Below are positions 16,797 to 24,351 of a stretch of 64,000 bases of DNA, piece after piece. Below the pieces are notes generated by a model. It saw nothing but the letters and a program-made list of their open reading frames with translations, was not told the origin of the DNA and did no database searches. The translations under genes and the position numbers were made by a program. Every line of letters starts with the position of its first letter. Position 1 is the stretch's first letter. Location: contig NZ_CANLBS010000001.1 of assembly GCF_947488945.1 (NCBI RefSeq), positions 62,001-126,000 of the forward strand, in the 5' to 3' direction. This stretch comes from an uncultured Streptomyces sp. Its GTDB lineage: Bacteria; Actinomycetota; Actinomycetes; Streptomycetales; Streptomycetaceae.

Positions 16797-16869
16797 TGGA
16801 GCTAAGGAGAATTGAACTCCTGACCTCCTGCATGCCATGCAGGCGCTCTACCAACTGAGCTATAGCCCC
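16797..16869 (-). tRNA. tRNA-Ala (anticodon GGC)
   Basis: A 73-nt cloverleaf on the minus strand: acceptor GGGGCTA/TAGCTCC with one G-T pair, D-arm GCTCAGTTGGTAGAGC, anticodon stem CCTGC/GCAGG around loop ATGGCAT (anticodon GGC, reading GCC), and T-arm AGGAG-TTCAATT-CTCCT. The discriminator base is A and CCA is not encoded. TAATGT at 16910-16915 is a plausible -10 box about 40 bp upstream. Confidence 0.95.
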
Positions 16870-16909
16870 TTGTTCTGCCGCCGCCCGGTTTCCCTTGGCG
16901 ACATCGAGA

Positions 16910-16915
16910 ACATTA
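16910..16915 (-). promoter_or_regulatory. Candidate -10 box for the first tRNA-Ala
   Basis: TAATGT on the minus strand 40 bp before the mature 5' end. The second copy of the tRNA has TAAAGT at a similar distance, which supports both. Confidence 0.45.
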
Positions 16916-17026
16916 CACGGTCACCCCGGTCCACCACCAAATCGATTCCACTCCGGGGCGATATGCCCGAATCTTCCCCACGGGGAGGCGGCAGGGTTGC
17001 CTGGCGCCCCGCCGGTCACCCGCGCC

Positions 17027-17260
17027 TCAGGCGGTCGCGAAGGAGTAGAAGCGTTTGAGGGTGCAGTGCTCCTCGAGGAGCCTGCCGTAGATCGGCTCCC
17101 CCTCGAGCTCCCGGTAGGTCTCGATGGGGTCGCCTTTTATGATCAGCGCCCGCGCGCACTCCTCACACCAGTACTGGTATTCCGCATTGATCGGATCCAT
17201 GTCCCTGACGATGGGCGTACCGCTGCCGCACCAGTCGCAGGTCCGCCTGTGTGCACCCAT
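17027..17260 (-). CDS. Small zinc-ribbon protein of unknown function
   Basis: A 77-residue protein beginning MGAHRRTCDWCGSG and containing a second cysteine pair in YWCEECARALII, so two CxxC knuckles spaced as in a treble-clef or zinc-ribbon unit. The rest is acidic and helical (ETYRELEGEPIYGRLLEEHC). ATG 17260 is preceded by GGAG nine bases upstream. It lies between two identical tRNA-Ala genes. Function is not known to me; zinc ribbons of this sort bind nucleic acid or protein. Upstream in-frame codons would add a Pro/Arg-rich segment without a ribosome-binding site, so they are not used. Confidence 0.8.
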   Translation of the reverse strand: MGAHRRTCDWCGSGTPIVRDMDPINAEYQYWCEECARALIIKGDPIETYRELEGEPIYGRLLEEHCTLKRFYSFATA

Positions 17261-17832
17261 GCAGTCAGCTCCAGCTGTGGCCGCTGGCCGTGTGCGCGTG
17301 GGAGACCCCGAGGCCGGCTCCCGGGGCATGGACCCCGGGGGACGTACGACGGGACGGGCAGCCGGGACGGGACCGTTGTTCGGGAATCACGGGAACTGCG
17401 GACGTGGCCGGAGAGCGGGACGCACCGAGAGCGAAGGGCAGGTCGGGGACCTGTTCGCGACTCACAGGCATCGCGCTCCCTCCCGATCGGTCCCTCGCCC
17501 CCTCCGGCGCTCCGATTCTGCCATGCCGCCGCAAGAGGGGTCAGCCCGCCGAGCCAGAGTCCCCCTCGCGCACCCGGTCCGAGGGCCGGCACCGCACACC
17601 TTGCGCCCGGGGCGATGTGACGGAGGATCAGCCGGGGTCGTCACGGAGATTCCGTTTCCTCGCACGCGCCGCGGACGCCCCGCCCGCCCCACGGCCCGGT
17701 CGGCGGGACTGGACGTAACCCCGCGGGCCCGGCGCGCCCGGGGGCGCTCTCAGCGTCCCGGCGGAGGGTCCAGGCGCGGGATCGGGAACGCAGAAGATCC
17801 CGCCCCCGGTGATGGGGACGGGATCTCGCTTG
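17261..17832. other. Gene-free interval between the zinc-ribbon gene and the second tRNA-Ala
   Basis: About 570 bp with no frame that combines a ribosome-binding site with good codon bias on either strand. The right end holds the terminator of the second tRNA. I see nothing else of note. Confidence 0.5.
17793..17828 (-). terminator. Terminator downstream of the second tRNA-Ala
   Basis: On the minus strand GATCCCG-TCCCC pairs with GGGGG-CGGGATC around a short ATCACC loop, then TTC. It immediately follows the tRNA 3' end. Confidence 0.8.
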
Positions 17833-17905
17833 TGGAGCTAAGGAGAATTGAACTCCTGACCTCCTGCATGCCATGCAGGCGCTCTACCAACTGAGCTATA
17901 GCCCC
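17833..17905 (-). tRNA. tRNA-Ala (anticodon GGC), second identical copy
   Basis: Identical over all 73 nt to the copy at 16797-16869, with the same GGC anticodon and no encoded CCA. The flanks are unrelated, so only the tRNA itself is duplicated. TAAAGT at 17951-17956 is a plausible -10 box about 45 bp upstream. Confidence 0.95.
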
Positions 17906-17950
17906 GCTGTTCACTGTGTTTCCCGCGTTTCCGCGCTGCGAACAAGAAGA

Positions 17951-17956
17951 ACTTTA
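17951..17956 (-). promoter_or_regulatory. Candidate -10 box for the second tRNA-Ala
   Basis: TAAAGT on the minus strand 45 bp before the mature tRNA 5' end, matching the position of TAATGT before the first copy. TTCACT eighteen bases further upstream could act as a -35 element. Confidence 0.45.
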
Positions 17957-18021
17957 GCCTGTGACCAGCCGGAAAGTGAAATCCGGCCGGGGCCGCCCGC
18001 CAGAAGCCTCTCGGGCAGCGC

Positions 18022-18675
18022 TCAGACGTCGTCGCCGATCACCGGTTCGGGGAGCGTCCCGGCGTTGTGCTCCATGAGGCGCCAGCCCCGAGCCCCCTCG
18101 CCGAGGACGGACCAGCAGCAGTTGGTCAGGCCGCCGAGGCCCTCCCAGTGGTGCGATTCCAGGCCGAGCAGACGGCCGATGGTCGTCCGGATGGTCCCGC
18201 CGTGGCTGACCACGACGAGCGTCCCTCCGTCCGGCAGCTTGTCCGCGTGTTCCAGTACGACGGGGGCCGCCCGGTCGGCGACCTCGGTCTCCAGCTCGCC
18301 CCCGCCACGCCGCACGGGCTCGCCGCGCTTCCAGGCGGCGTACTGCTCGCCGTACCGCTCGACGATCTCGGGGTGCGTGAGCCCCTGCCATGCGCCGGCG
18401 TAGGTCTCGCGCAGCCCCGCGTCGTGCGCCACCGTCAGACCCGTCACCGCGGCGAGCTCGGCGGCTGTCGCCGCCGCCCTCCGCAGGTCCGAGGCGACGA
18501 TCGCGTCCGGCCGGAGCGACGCGAGCAGCCGAGCGGCGCGGCGGGCCTGCCCGACGCCCGCTTCGGTCAGCTCGATGTCCGTGGTGCCCTGGAACCTGCG
18601 CTCCAGGTTCCAGGCGGTCTGACCGTGGCGCCAGAGAACGATCTTGCGGCCCCTGCCGCTGCTGCTGCCGTTCAG
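18022..18675 (-). CDS. Histidine phosphatase (phosphoglycerate mutase-like) with probable CTG start
   Basis: A 217-residue member of the histidine phosphatase superfamily. The phosphorylated-histidine motif is LWRHGQTAW with His17. The second catalytic histidine is in VVSHGGTIRTT, and the acid/base region is LRETYAGAWQGLTH. Substrate is unknown; such enzymes dephosphorylate sugars, phosphoglycerate or nucleotides. There is no ATG, GTG or TTG in frame between the upstream stop (18682-18684) and codon 77, yet the essential RHG motif is upstream of that. The CTG at 18673-18675 overlaps the rsfS stop as CTGA and has GGAAGG nine bases before it, so it is the likely start. Translation is probably coupled to rsfS. 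Confidence 0.88.
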   Translation of the reverse strand: MNGSSSGRGRKIVLWRHGQTAWNLERRFQGTTDIELTEAGVGQARRAARLLASLRPDAIVASDLRRAAATAAELAAVTGLTVAHDAGLRETYAGAWQGLTHPEIVERYGEQYAAWKRGEPVRRGGGELETEVADRAAPVVLEHADKLPDGGTLVVVSHGGTIRTTIGRLLGLESHHWEGLGGLTNCCWSVLGEGARGWRLMEHNAGTLPEPVIGDDV

Positions 18676-19103
18676 TTTTCGTCACCTTCCGGGCCGCCGT
18701 TGAGCCGGGCGTGCTCCTCGGCCTTGCCCCGGGTCTTCACCGCGTCCTCGGGGAGCGCGATCTCGGGGCAGTCCTTCCACAGTCGTTCGAGGGCGTAGAA
18801 GACGCGCTCCTCGCTGTGCTGGACGTGGATCACGATGTCGACGTAGTCGAGGAGGATCCAGCGGGCGTCGCGGTCGCCTTCGCGGCGGACCGGCTTGGCG
18901 CCGAGCTCCTTCTGGAGCTTCTCCTCGATCTCGTCGACGATCGACTTGACCTGGCGGTCGTTGGGGGCCGAGGCCAGCAGGAAGGCGTCGGTGATCGACA
19001 GGACGTCACTGACGTCGTAGGCGATGATGTCGTGCGCGAGCCGGTCGGCAGCCGCCTGAGCGGCGGCGTTGATGAGCTCGATGGAGCGATCCGTGGCGGT
19101 CAC
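18672..19103 (-). CDS. rsfS: Ribosomal silencing factor RsfS
   Basis: A 143-residue member of the RsfS/Iojap (DUF143) family, which binds ribosomal protein L14 and blocks joining of the two subunits when nutrients are scarce. Typical sequences are AFLLASAPNDRQVKSIVDEIEEKL, DARWILLDYVDIVIHVQ and EERVFYALERLWKDCP. GTG 19103 opens the protein as VTATDRSIELINAA. The short acidic tail ends GGPEGDEN. The gene follows nadD and the LCP-type gene in the same direction, the usual actinobacterial nadD-(lcp)-rsfS-phosphatase order. It overlaps the next gene by four bases. Confidence 0.96.
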   Translation of the reverse strand: MTATDRSIELINAAAQAAADRLAHDIIAYDVSDVLSITDAFLLASAPNDRQVKSIVDEIEEKLQKELGAKPVRREGDRDARWILLDYVDIVIHVQHSEERVFYALERLWKDCPEIALPEDAVKTRGKAEEHARLNGGPEGDEN

Positions 19104-19177
19104 ATGCAGGCTTTCGTCGGCGGTCGGGTCACCCCTAGGGTCTCACGGACCGCCGACAGGCCCTACTGGACAGGGCA

Positions 19178-19210
19178 CGGCCCCCGCGGCGACGAGCACC
19201 GCGGGGGCCG
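19178..19210 (-). terminator. Hairpin downstream of the LCP-type gene
   Basis: A perfect 12-bp stem (CGGCCCCCGCGG at 19178-19189 with its complement at 19199-19210) just beyond the stop codon at 19217. No T-run follows. It lies between this gene and rsfS, so rsfS may have its own promoter in the short remaining gap or be reached by read-through. Confidence 0.6.
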
Positions 19211-19216
19211 GTCCCG

Positions 19217-20980
19217 TCATTCGTACGCGTAGTCCTGACCGAGGACGACCGAGACGTCCGCGTTGGCGGAGGGCTCGCCCTGCTCGACGGCCGTGGCCGG
19301 CAGCCCGAGGGTCTTGGCGACCTCGGCGGCGGCCGGCTTGTCCTCGGCGCTGCCGTAGATCACCTGCGAGGACGTCCCGGCGTCGGCCTTGCCGCCGTCG
19401 ACGTACGCGTACCCGCCGTTGAGCACCGCGGCACGGGCGGCGTTGACGGCCTTGGCGTCGCCGGTGGTGTCCTTCACCGCGACCCGGAGCGGGGCGTCCT
19501 TCGCCGGGCTCTTCACCGCGCCGCCCAGGACCTCCTTGACCACGTTCCGCACGGCCGCGTCGGTCAGCGTCCCGTCCGCCTCGACGGGCAGCAGTTCGGT
19601 CGCGTAGTCGCCCACCTTGGCGTGCGAGGCGAGCTTCGCCAGGGACGCGCCGAGATCCGCCTCCGGCAGCGACGGGTCGAGGATCTGCGCGAGGGTCTGG
19701 ACCGTGACGGTGGCGGCCTTCGGGTCCTGCGACAGCTTGCGCAGGACGCCGCGCATGACCTGCCCGAACCGCGTGAGCTGCTTCGCCTCGGCTTCACCGG
19801 GAGCCCGGTACGTGGCGTACGCGACGGCCATGGTGCCGCTCAGGGTCTGCGCCTTGCCCTCGCGCACGACGGGGGCGGCACCCTTCTTCGGGTCGGGCAC
19901 GTCGGTGTCCGTGTCGACCTCGATGGTGCCGACCAGCTCGACGAGGTTCTCGAGGTACGGGGTGTCCAGCCGCCACGTTCCGGTGATCCGCGTGCCGAGC
20001 AGGGTGTCGATCGACTCGCGGGTCCCGGTGCTGCCGTCCTCGTCGACCGACTTCCCGAGCGTGGTCGTGGCGCCGTCGTCGTTGGCCACGGCGAGCGAGT
20101 TGGGCAGCAGGATCGTGGTGCCCCGGCGGGTGGTGACGTTGTCCACGAGCAGGGCCGTGGAGGTACCGCCGTGCTTGGTGTCATGCAGGTGGACGACGAT
20201 GACGTCGCGCTTCTGCGCACCCGCGACGGTGGTCGCCCCTGCCTCCTCGTCGGAGAGGCCGGGAATCTTGCCCGCGGACCACAGGTAGCCGATCCCGCCG
20301 ACGACGACGAGCGCCACGACGACGATCAGCGCGACCATGCGGTGTCGCCCGCGCCGCCGCGCCTCCTCGCGCCGCTCACTGCGGCTCTCGGTGAACTTCA
20401 GCCAGTCGATGACGTCCTCGGAGTCCTCGTCCGGCTCCTCGATGAACGCGAACTGCTCGGTGCGGTAGTCCGGTTCCGTCCGGCGCTGTCCCGGCACGGC
20501 ACCGGGAACCGCCGGGCCGGCGGCCTGCGGGGCCGGCGCCTCGGGCGCCACGCTCTGCTGGGGGATGTTCCACTGCTGGGTCGGCACGGCCGCGTGCAGA
20601 CCGGTGTCGTGCCCATGACCGCCGTAGGCGTACGGCGGGCCCGTCTCCTGCCCCGGCGCGGTCTGCGCCTGGCCGGTCTGCTGCACCGGCGCGGCCTGCG
20701 TGCCGCCGGCGTAGGGCTGGTAGCCCTGGGGCTGCTGCTGGGCGTAAGGGTCGTAGCCGTAGTCGTAGCCGTACCCGGCGGGACCGCCCTGGCCGGGCTG
20801 CTGCGCGTACTGGCCCCCCTGCGCTCCTCCGTCACCGGGAGCCTGCGGCGTCTGCTCCGGCGGATAGCCGTCGTACTGCTGCTGTCCCGGCTGCTGGTAC
20901 ACCGGCTGCCCGTACGCGTCGTAGCCGATGATCTGCGGCTGCTGGCCATACGGGTCGTACGGGTTCTGTCGGTCGTTCAC
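19217..20980 (-). CDS. LytR-CpsA-Psr-type membrane protein with degenerate catalytic motif and LytR_C domain
   Basis: A 587-residue protein. Residues 1-170 are Gln/Pro/Tyr/Gly-rich and cytosolic. One membrane helix (MVALIVVVALVVVGGIGYLW) is at about 213-233. An LCP-like domain follows (about 250-420), and then a LytR_C domain (LRVAVKDTTGDAKAVNAARAAVLNGGY to the end). True LCP enzymes attach teichoic acids to peptidoglycan and carry RSDT- and IPRD-type motifs. Here the matching places read GTSTALLVDN and LLPNSLAV, so the key Arg and Asp are missing. It is more likely a scaffold or regulator than an active transferase. GTG 20980 has GAGAGG seven to eight bases upstream. It is 20 bp downstream of nadD, so the two are probably co-transcribed. 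Confidence 0.88.
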   Translation of the reverse strand: MNDRQNPYDPYGQQPQIIGYDAYGQPVYQQPGQQQYDGYPPEQTPQAPGDGGAQGGQYAQQPGQGGPAGYGYDYGYDPYAQQQPQGYQPYAGGTQAAPVQQTGQAQTAPGQETGPPYAYGGHGHDTGLHAAVPTQQWNIPQQSVAPEAPAPQAAGPAVPGAVPGQRRTEPDYRTEQFAFIEEPDEDSEDVIDWLKFTESRSERREEARRRGRHRMVALIVVVALVVVGGIGYLWSAGKIPGLSDEEAGATTVAGAQKRDVIVVHLHDTKHGGTSTALLVDNVTTRRGTTILLPNSLAVANDDGATTTLGKSVDEDGSTGTRESIDTLLGTRITGTWRLDTPYLENLVELVGTIEVDTDTDVPDPKKGAAPVVREGKAQTLSGTMAVAYATYRAPGEAEAKQLTRFGQVMRGVLRKLSQDPKAATVTVQTLAQILDPSLPEADLGASLAKLASHAKVGDYATELLPVEADGTLTDAAVRNVVKEVLGGAVKSPAKDAPLRVAVKDTTGDAKAVNAARAAVLNGGYAYVDGGKADAGTSSQVIYGSAEDKPAAAEVAKTLGLPATAVEQGEPSANADVSVVLGQDYAYE

Positions 20981-20999
20981 CGGTGCCCCTCTCCGTGGC

Positions 21000-21617
21000 T
21001 CACTCGCCGCGGTACAACTGGCGCTTGTCGATGTAGCGGACCACACCGTCGGGCACCAGGTACCAGACCGGATCCCCCTGCGCGACCCTTCCCCGGCAGT
21101 CGGTGGACGAGATCGCCAGGGCCGGCACCTCCACCAGGGAGACCCCGCCTTCGGGCAGCCCCGCGTCCGTCAGCACATGACCCGGCCGGGTCACCCCGAT
21201 GAAGTGGGAGAGCGAGAAGAGCTCTTCCGCGTCCCTCCAGGTCAGGATCTGGGAAAGGGCGTCGGCGCCGGTGATGAAGAAGAGGTCCGCGTCGTCGTTG
21301 GCCTCGCGCAGATCCCGCAGCGTGTCGATGGTGTACGTCGGACCGCCGCGGTCGATGTCGCTGCGGCTCACCGAGAACTGCGGGTTGGACGCGGTGGCGA
21401 TGACCGTCATCAGGTAACGGTCCTCGGCCGGGGAGACCTGCTTGTGGCTCTTCTGCCACGGCTGCCCGGTCGGTACGAAGACGACCTCGTCGAGATCGAA
21501 CCGGGCGGCCACTTCACTGGCCGCCACGAGGTGTCCGTGGTGGATCGGGTCGAATGTCCCGCCCATGACGCCCAGTCGGCGCTTGCCGCGGCCGGCGGGC
21601 ACTTGCTGCTCTCCCAT
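21000..21617 (-). CDS. nadD: Nicotinate-mononucleotide adenylyltransferase
   Basis: A 205-residue nucleotidyltransferase that makes deamido-NAD from nicotinate mononucleotide and ATP, a required step of NAD synthesis. The HxGH-type motif is in [18 protein letters not shown] (residues about 16-33), and the second signature appears as [10 protein letters not shown] near the end. [20 protein letters not shown] and [12 protein letters not shown] are also typical. ATG 21617 ([16 protein letters not shown]) begins just before the conserved strand. It heads the nadD - LCP-like - rsfS - phosphatase series, with very short gaps between the first two genes. Confidence 0.96.
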   Translation of the reverse strand: MGEQQVPAGRGKRRLGVMGGTFDPIHHGHLVAASEVAARFDLDEVVFVPTGQPWQKSHKQVSPAEDRYLMTVIATASNPQFSVSRSDIDRGGPTYTIDTLRDLREANDDADLFFITGADALSQILTWRDAEELFSLSHFIGVTRPGHVLTDAGLPEGGVSLVEVPALAISSTDCRGRVAQGDPVWYLVPDGVVRYIDKRQLYRGE

Positions 21618-21649
21618 GCGTGCAGACCCTACTGGTACGGCGTCAGGCG

Positions 21650-21811
21650 TCAGCGGTCGCGGTTGAAACGGGTGGTGATGAACAGCAGAAGCATCAGCAC
21701 GACGAAGGCGCCTCCGCCGGTCAGGTACGGGCTGAGGCTTTCGTGGTTCCCGCCTTCTCCGCTCTCCGCGGCGAGGGTGACAAGCTGGTGTGCGGTGCTC
21801 GTGAGGCTCAT
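21650..21811 (-). CDS. Small single-span membrane protein, 53 aa
   Basis: A 53-residue protein beginning [18 protein letters not shown] and ending in a membrane helix [16 protein letters not shown] followed by the basic end RFNRDR. Third codon positions are overwhelmingly G or C, so the frame is clearly coding. The hydrophobic helix at the C-terminus with a positively charged end implies a tail-anchored protein with the basic tip in the cytosol. Only a weak AGAAG ribosome-binding site is seen. It lies 32 bp upstream of nadD and may share its transcript. I recall similar short proteins beside nadD in other streptomycetes; function unknown. Confidence 0.75.
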   Translation of the reverse strand: MSLTSTAHQLVTLAAESGEGGNHESLSPYLTGGGAFVVLMLLLFITTRFNRDR

Positions 21812-21895
21812 CTTCTGCAAGACCTATCGATCGGGAGTCGGAAGGAAGACGTCGGGCACATCGTATGCGGGCGGTCCGGGCACGCTCACGGCGAC

Positions 21896-22048
21896 TCAGT
21901 CGTTGGAGTCGTCGTTCCCGTAACCGCGTAGCAGGAACCAGGCCAGAAGCCCCGCTCCGACCAGCGAGACCAGCAGCACGATCCGGAGCGTGTTCCCCGC
22001 CCCCTGCTCCTCGGACGCGGCGGCGAGCAGTACGGCGGTGTGCGGCAT
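21896..22048 (-). CDS. Small single-span membrane protein, 50 aa
   Basis: A 50-residue protein beginning [18 protein letters not shown], with a membrane helix [20 protein letters not shown] and an acidic tail [10 protein letters not shown]. Codon bias is strong and GAGGAG precedes the ATG at 22048 by about nine bases. It is divergent from the M48 peptidase gene and 84 bp upstream of the 53-aa membrane protein gene, so the two small genes may form an operon with nadD. Function unknown. Confidence 0.75.
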   Translation of the reverse strand: MPHTAVLLAAASEEQGAGNTLRIVLLVSLVGAGLLAWFLLRGYGNDDSND

Positions 22049-22102
22049 TTCGGGCGCTCCTCAAGTTATCCACAGCCCCCCGCACACCGTAGCGCCAGCA
22101 CC

Positions 22103-22108
22103 TAGGCT
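22103..22108 (+). promoter_or_regulatory. Candidate -10 box for the M48 peptidase gene
   Basis: TAGGCT in CACCTAGGCTGGACGTG matches the streptomycete -10 consensus TAGRRT well. It predicts a transcription start near 22115, about 45 bp before the ATG. Confidence 0.55.
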
Positions 22109-22124
22109 GGACGTGTCAGGGGGA

Positions 22125-22143
22125 CGCGCGAGCGTCTCGCGCG
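22125..22143. repeat. Perfect 8-bp inverted repeat in the M48 leader
   Basis: CGCGCGAG and CTCGCGCG separated by CGT. It lies just after the predicted transcription start of the M48 gene and 16 bp before its ATG, so it could be an operator or a leader hairpin. Confidence 0.7.
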
Positions 22144-22159
22144 AAACAGGGGGGTTTCC

Positions 22160-23266
22160 ATGACCGAGAGCATGCACGAGAAGTCGCCGAGCAGGCGTCG
22201 CAGGCGTTTTCCGGGGATCTCGTCCCGTGCCTACGAACACCCGGCGGACCGCTCGGCGCTGGTCGCCCTGCGCAAGCTGGCAGGTTTCGACACGGTCTTC
22301 AAGGCCCTGAGCGGGCTCCTGCCGGAGCGCAGTCTCCGGCTTCTCTACCTCTCCGACTCCGTGCGGGTGAGCGACGACCAGTTCGCCCACCTCCAGGGCA
22401 TGCTGCGGGACGCCTGCTACATCCTGGACCTGGCGAAGGTCCCCCAGATGTACGTGCGCCAGGACCCGCAGCCCAACGCCATGTGCATCGGCCTGGACGA
22501 ACCGCTGATCGTGGTCACCACGGGACTCGTGGAGCTGCTGGACGAGGAGGAGATGCGGGCGGTGGTGGGCCACGAGGTCGGCCACGCCCTCTCCGGCCAC
22601 TCGGTCTACCGCACGGTGCTCCTCTTCCTCACGGGGCTCGCCCTCAAGGTGGCGTGGATCCCGCTGGGCAACGTGGCGGTCATGGCGATCGTGACGGCCC
22701 TGCGCGAGTGGTTCCGCAAGTCCGAACTGTCCGCGGACCGGGCCGGACTGCTGGTGGGCCAGGACATCCGGGCCTCGATGCGGGGGCTGATGAAGATCGC
22801 GGGCGGCAACCACCTGCACGAGATGAACGTGGACGCGTTCCTCGCCCAGGCCGACGAGTACGAGAAGGCCGGCGATCTCCGGGACTCCGTGCTGAAGATC
22901 ATGAACCTGCTGCCCCGCTCCCATCCCTTCACCACCGTGCGGGCCGCGGAGCTGAAGAAGTGGTCGGAGAGCCGGGACTTCCAACGCCTCATGGACGGGC
23001 ATTACCCGCGGCGCGACGAGGACAAGGACACGTCGGTGACGGACTCCTTCCGCGAGTCCGCCGCGCACTACGCCGACACGGTGCGGACCAGCAAGGATCC
23101 CCTGCTGAAGTTCGTCGGGGACATAGCCGGCGGCGCCGGGGACCTGGGAGGACGGCTCCGCGACCGGTTCACCGGCACGGCCGGGCAGGACCGCGGCGCC
23201 GCCCGGGACACCGGTGACGGCGGCCCCGACGGCTCGGAGGGCTCCGGAGAGCCCGGAAGGGCGTAA
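22160..23266 (+). CDS. M48-family (HtpX-like) metallopeptidase
   Basis: A 368-residue peptidase. The zinc-binding HEVGH is at residues 138-142 (AVVGHEVGHALSGHS), and the third ligand Glu is in SELSADRAGLLVGQ. A hydrophobic stretch TVLLFLTGLALKVAWIPLGNVAVMAIV between them suggests two membrane passes as in HtpX-type proteases, which degrade damaged membrane proteins. The N-terminus is basic and the C-terminus (after about residue 320) is a Gly/Asp-rich disordered tail. ATG 22160 follows a G-rich stretch; a second ATG at 22172 is possible. It stands alone on the plus strand and converges on the SCO2583-like gene. Confidence 0.93.
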   Translation: MTESMHEKSPSRRRRRFPGISSRAYEHPADRSALVALRKLAGFDTVFKALSGLLPERSLRLLYLSDSVRVSDDQFAHLQGMLRDACYILDLAKVPQMYVRQDPQPNAMCIGLDEPLIVVTTGLVELLDEEEMRAVVGHEVGHALSGHSVYRTVLLFLTGLALKVAWIPLGNVAVMAIVTALREWFRKSELSADRAGLLVGQDIRASMRGLMKIAGGNHLHEMNVDAFLAQADEYEKAGDLRDSVLKIMNLLPRSHPFTTVRAAELKKWSESRDFQRLMDGHYPRRDEDKDTSVTDSFRESAAHYADTVRTSKDPLLKFVGDIAGGAGDLGGRLRDRFTGTAGQDRGAARDTGDGGPDGSEGSGEPGRA

Positions 23267-23280
23267 ACCTCGGGGAAAGG

Positions 23281-24351
23281 TCAGGCGGTGGGCGGACGCA
23301 GCTTCAGGGTGCCGCAGAGGTCTGCGGTAGTGCTGCCGGTGGCGTAGGGGTCGGTCCCGTCCGGCCCCCGCCCGTCCGGCCGTTCGCCCGCCAGCAGGGG
23401 GTGCAGTGCGTCGGCGGTCTCGTCCGCGCAGGAGAGCGGCCCCGCCTGCACCGAGGCGGTGCGCACCTCGAGCCGGTGCAGCCGCAGATCCTCCCGGTCG
23501 AACATGAAGCGCATCTGTCGGCGCACGGTGAACAGCGAGGCTCCGTCGGCCTGCTGAGGGCCGTTGACCGCGGGACGCAGGACGTACGTGAAGGTGTGGT
23601 CCGACAGGACCTCCAGCGCGCCGGTCTCCGTCTCCGTGTAGTCCAGCGATCCTTGGACCCTGATCCTCGGATCGGCGAGTTCCACCTCGCCGGGGTCGAA
23701 GCGCACCACCCAGCCGGTCGCGGCGTGTTCCCCGTCGTCGGCGGGTGCGGCCTGGCTTCGTTCGAACTGGGCCGACTGGTCGGGGTCCAGCAGGGCTTCG
23801 ACGGAGCGCTGTTCATGACCGGTGATCACGTCGGGGTTGAGGGAGGACTCCACCAGATAGTCCTTGGCGGTGGCCAGCGCCGCGGTCACCTGACTCGTCG
23901 AAAAGCTCTGGGTCCGCCGGACGGACGGCAGATTGATGCCGTCGGCCCCGGTGCTGAAGCCGGCGGCCGGACCGGCCTCGACGAGGTCGGCGGCCACGCC
24001 GCCCGGCACCGCGCCCCGTGGGGCCAGGGGGACGACGGTGGCACGGAGCGGTGCGGCCCGCTGCGGCAGGGGTTCGATGTACGGCTGGCGGAAGCCGATG
24101 TAGACGGCGGCCGCGAAGGCCAGGGCGATCAGGGCCACCAGCAGGGTGGCCGCGCTCCGGCCGCGCCGTGTCGCGCGACGGGGAAGGGAACGGACCGCAC
24201 GCGCGTGGTCGCCCATGCGTTCCCGGGCGGAGAACTCCTGCAGCCGGGCAGCCCGGACGAAGGACTCGTCGAAGACGAGTGCGCGGTACTCGTCGTCGCC
24301 GCCCGCGCCGTTCTCGGGTGTCTCTTCCGGTGGATCCGCACGGCCTGCCAT
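23281..24351 (-). CDS. SCO2583-like membrane protein
   Basis: A 356-residue bitopic protein. The cytosolic N-terminus carries YRALVFDESFVRAARLQEFSARER (start of motif at residue 22). One membrane helix (SAATLLVALIALAFAAAVYIGF) is at 67-87. The rest is an exported domain of about 260 residues with two Cys (SCADET and DLCGTL). The VFDExFVRxA motif is shared with the next gene upstream (24918-25514), so they are paralogues. By position next to proA this corresponds to the SCO2583 type of S. coelicolor. ATG 24351 has GGGAGAA eight bases upstream. Because the partner type has been linked to spore-wall synthesis, a related role is reasonable but inferred. Confidence 0.82.
   Translation of the reverse strand: MAGRADPPEETPENGAGGDDEYRALVFDESFVRAARLQEFSARERMGDHARAVRSLPRRATRRGRSAATLLVALIALAFAAAVYIGFRQPYIEPLPQRAAPLRATVVPLAPRGAVPGGVAADLVEAGPAAGFSTGADGINLPSVRRTQSFSTSQVTAALATAKDYLVESSLNPDVITGHEQRSVEALLDPDQSAQFERSQAAPADDGEHAATGWVVRFDPGEVELADPRIRVQGSLDYTETETGALEVLSDHTFTYVLRPAVNGPQQADGASLFTVRRQMRFMFDREDLRLHRLEVRTASVQAGPLSCADETADALHPLLAGERPDGRGPDGTDPYATGSTTADLCGTLKLRPPTA

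Noticed and set aside
16797..17905. Integrated element bounded by two tRNA copies as att sites
   Set aside because: The 1-kb interval has no integrase or mobility gene, and both tRNAs are complete with their own terminators.
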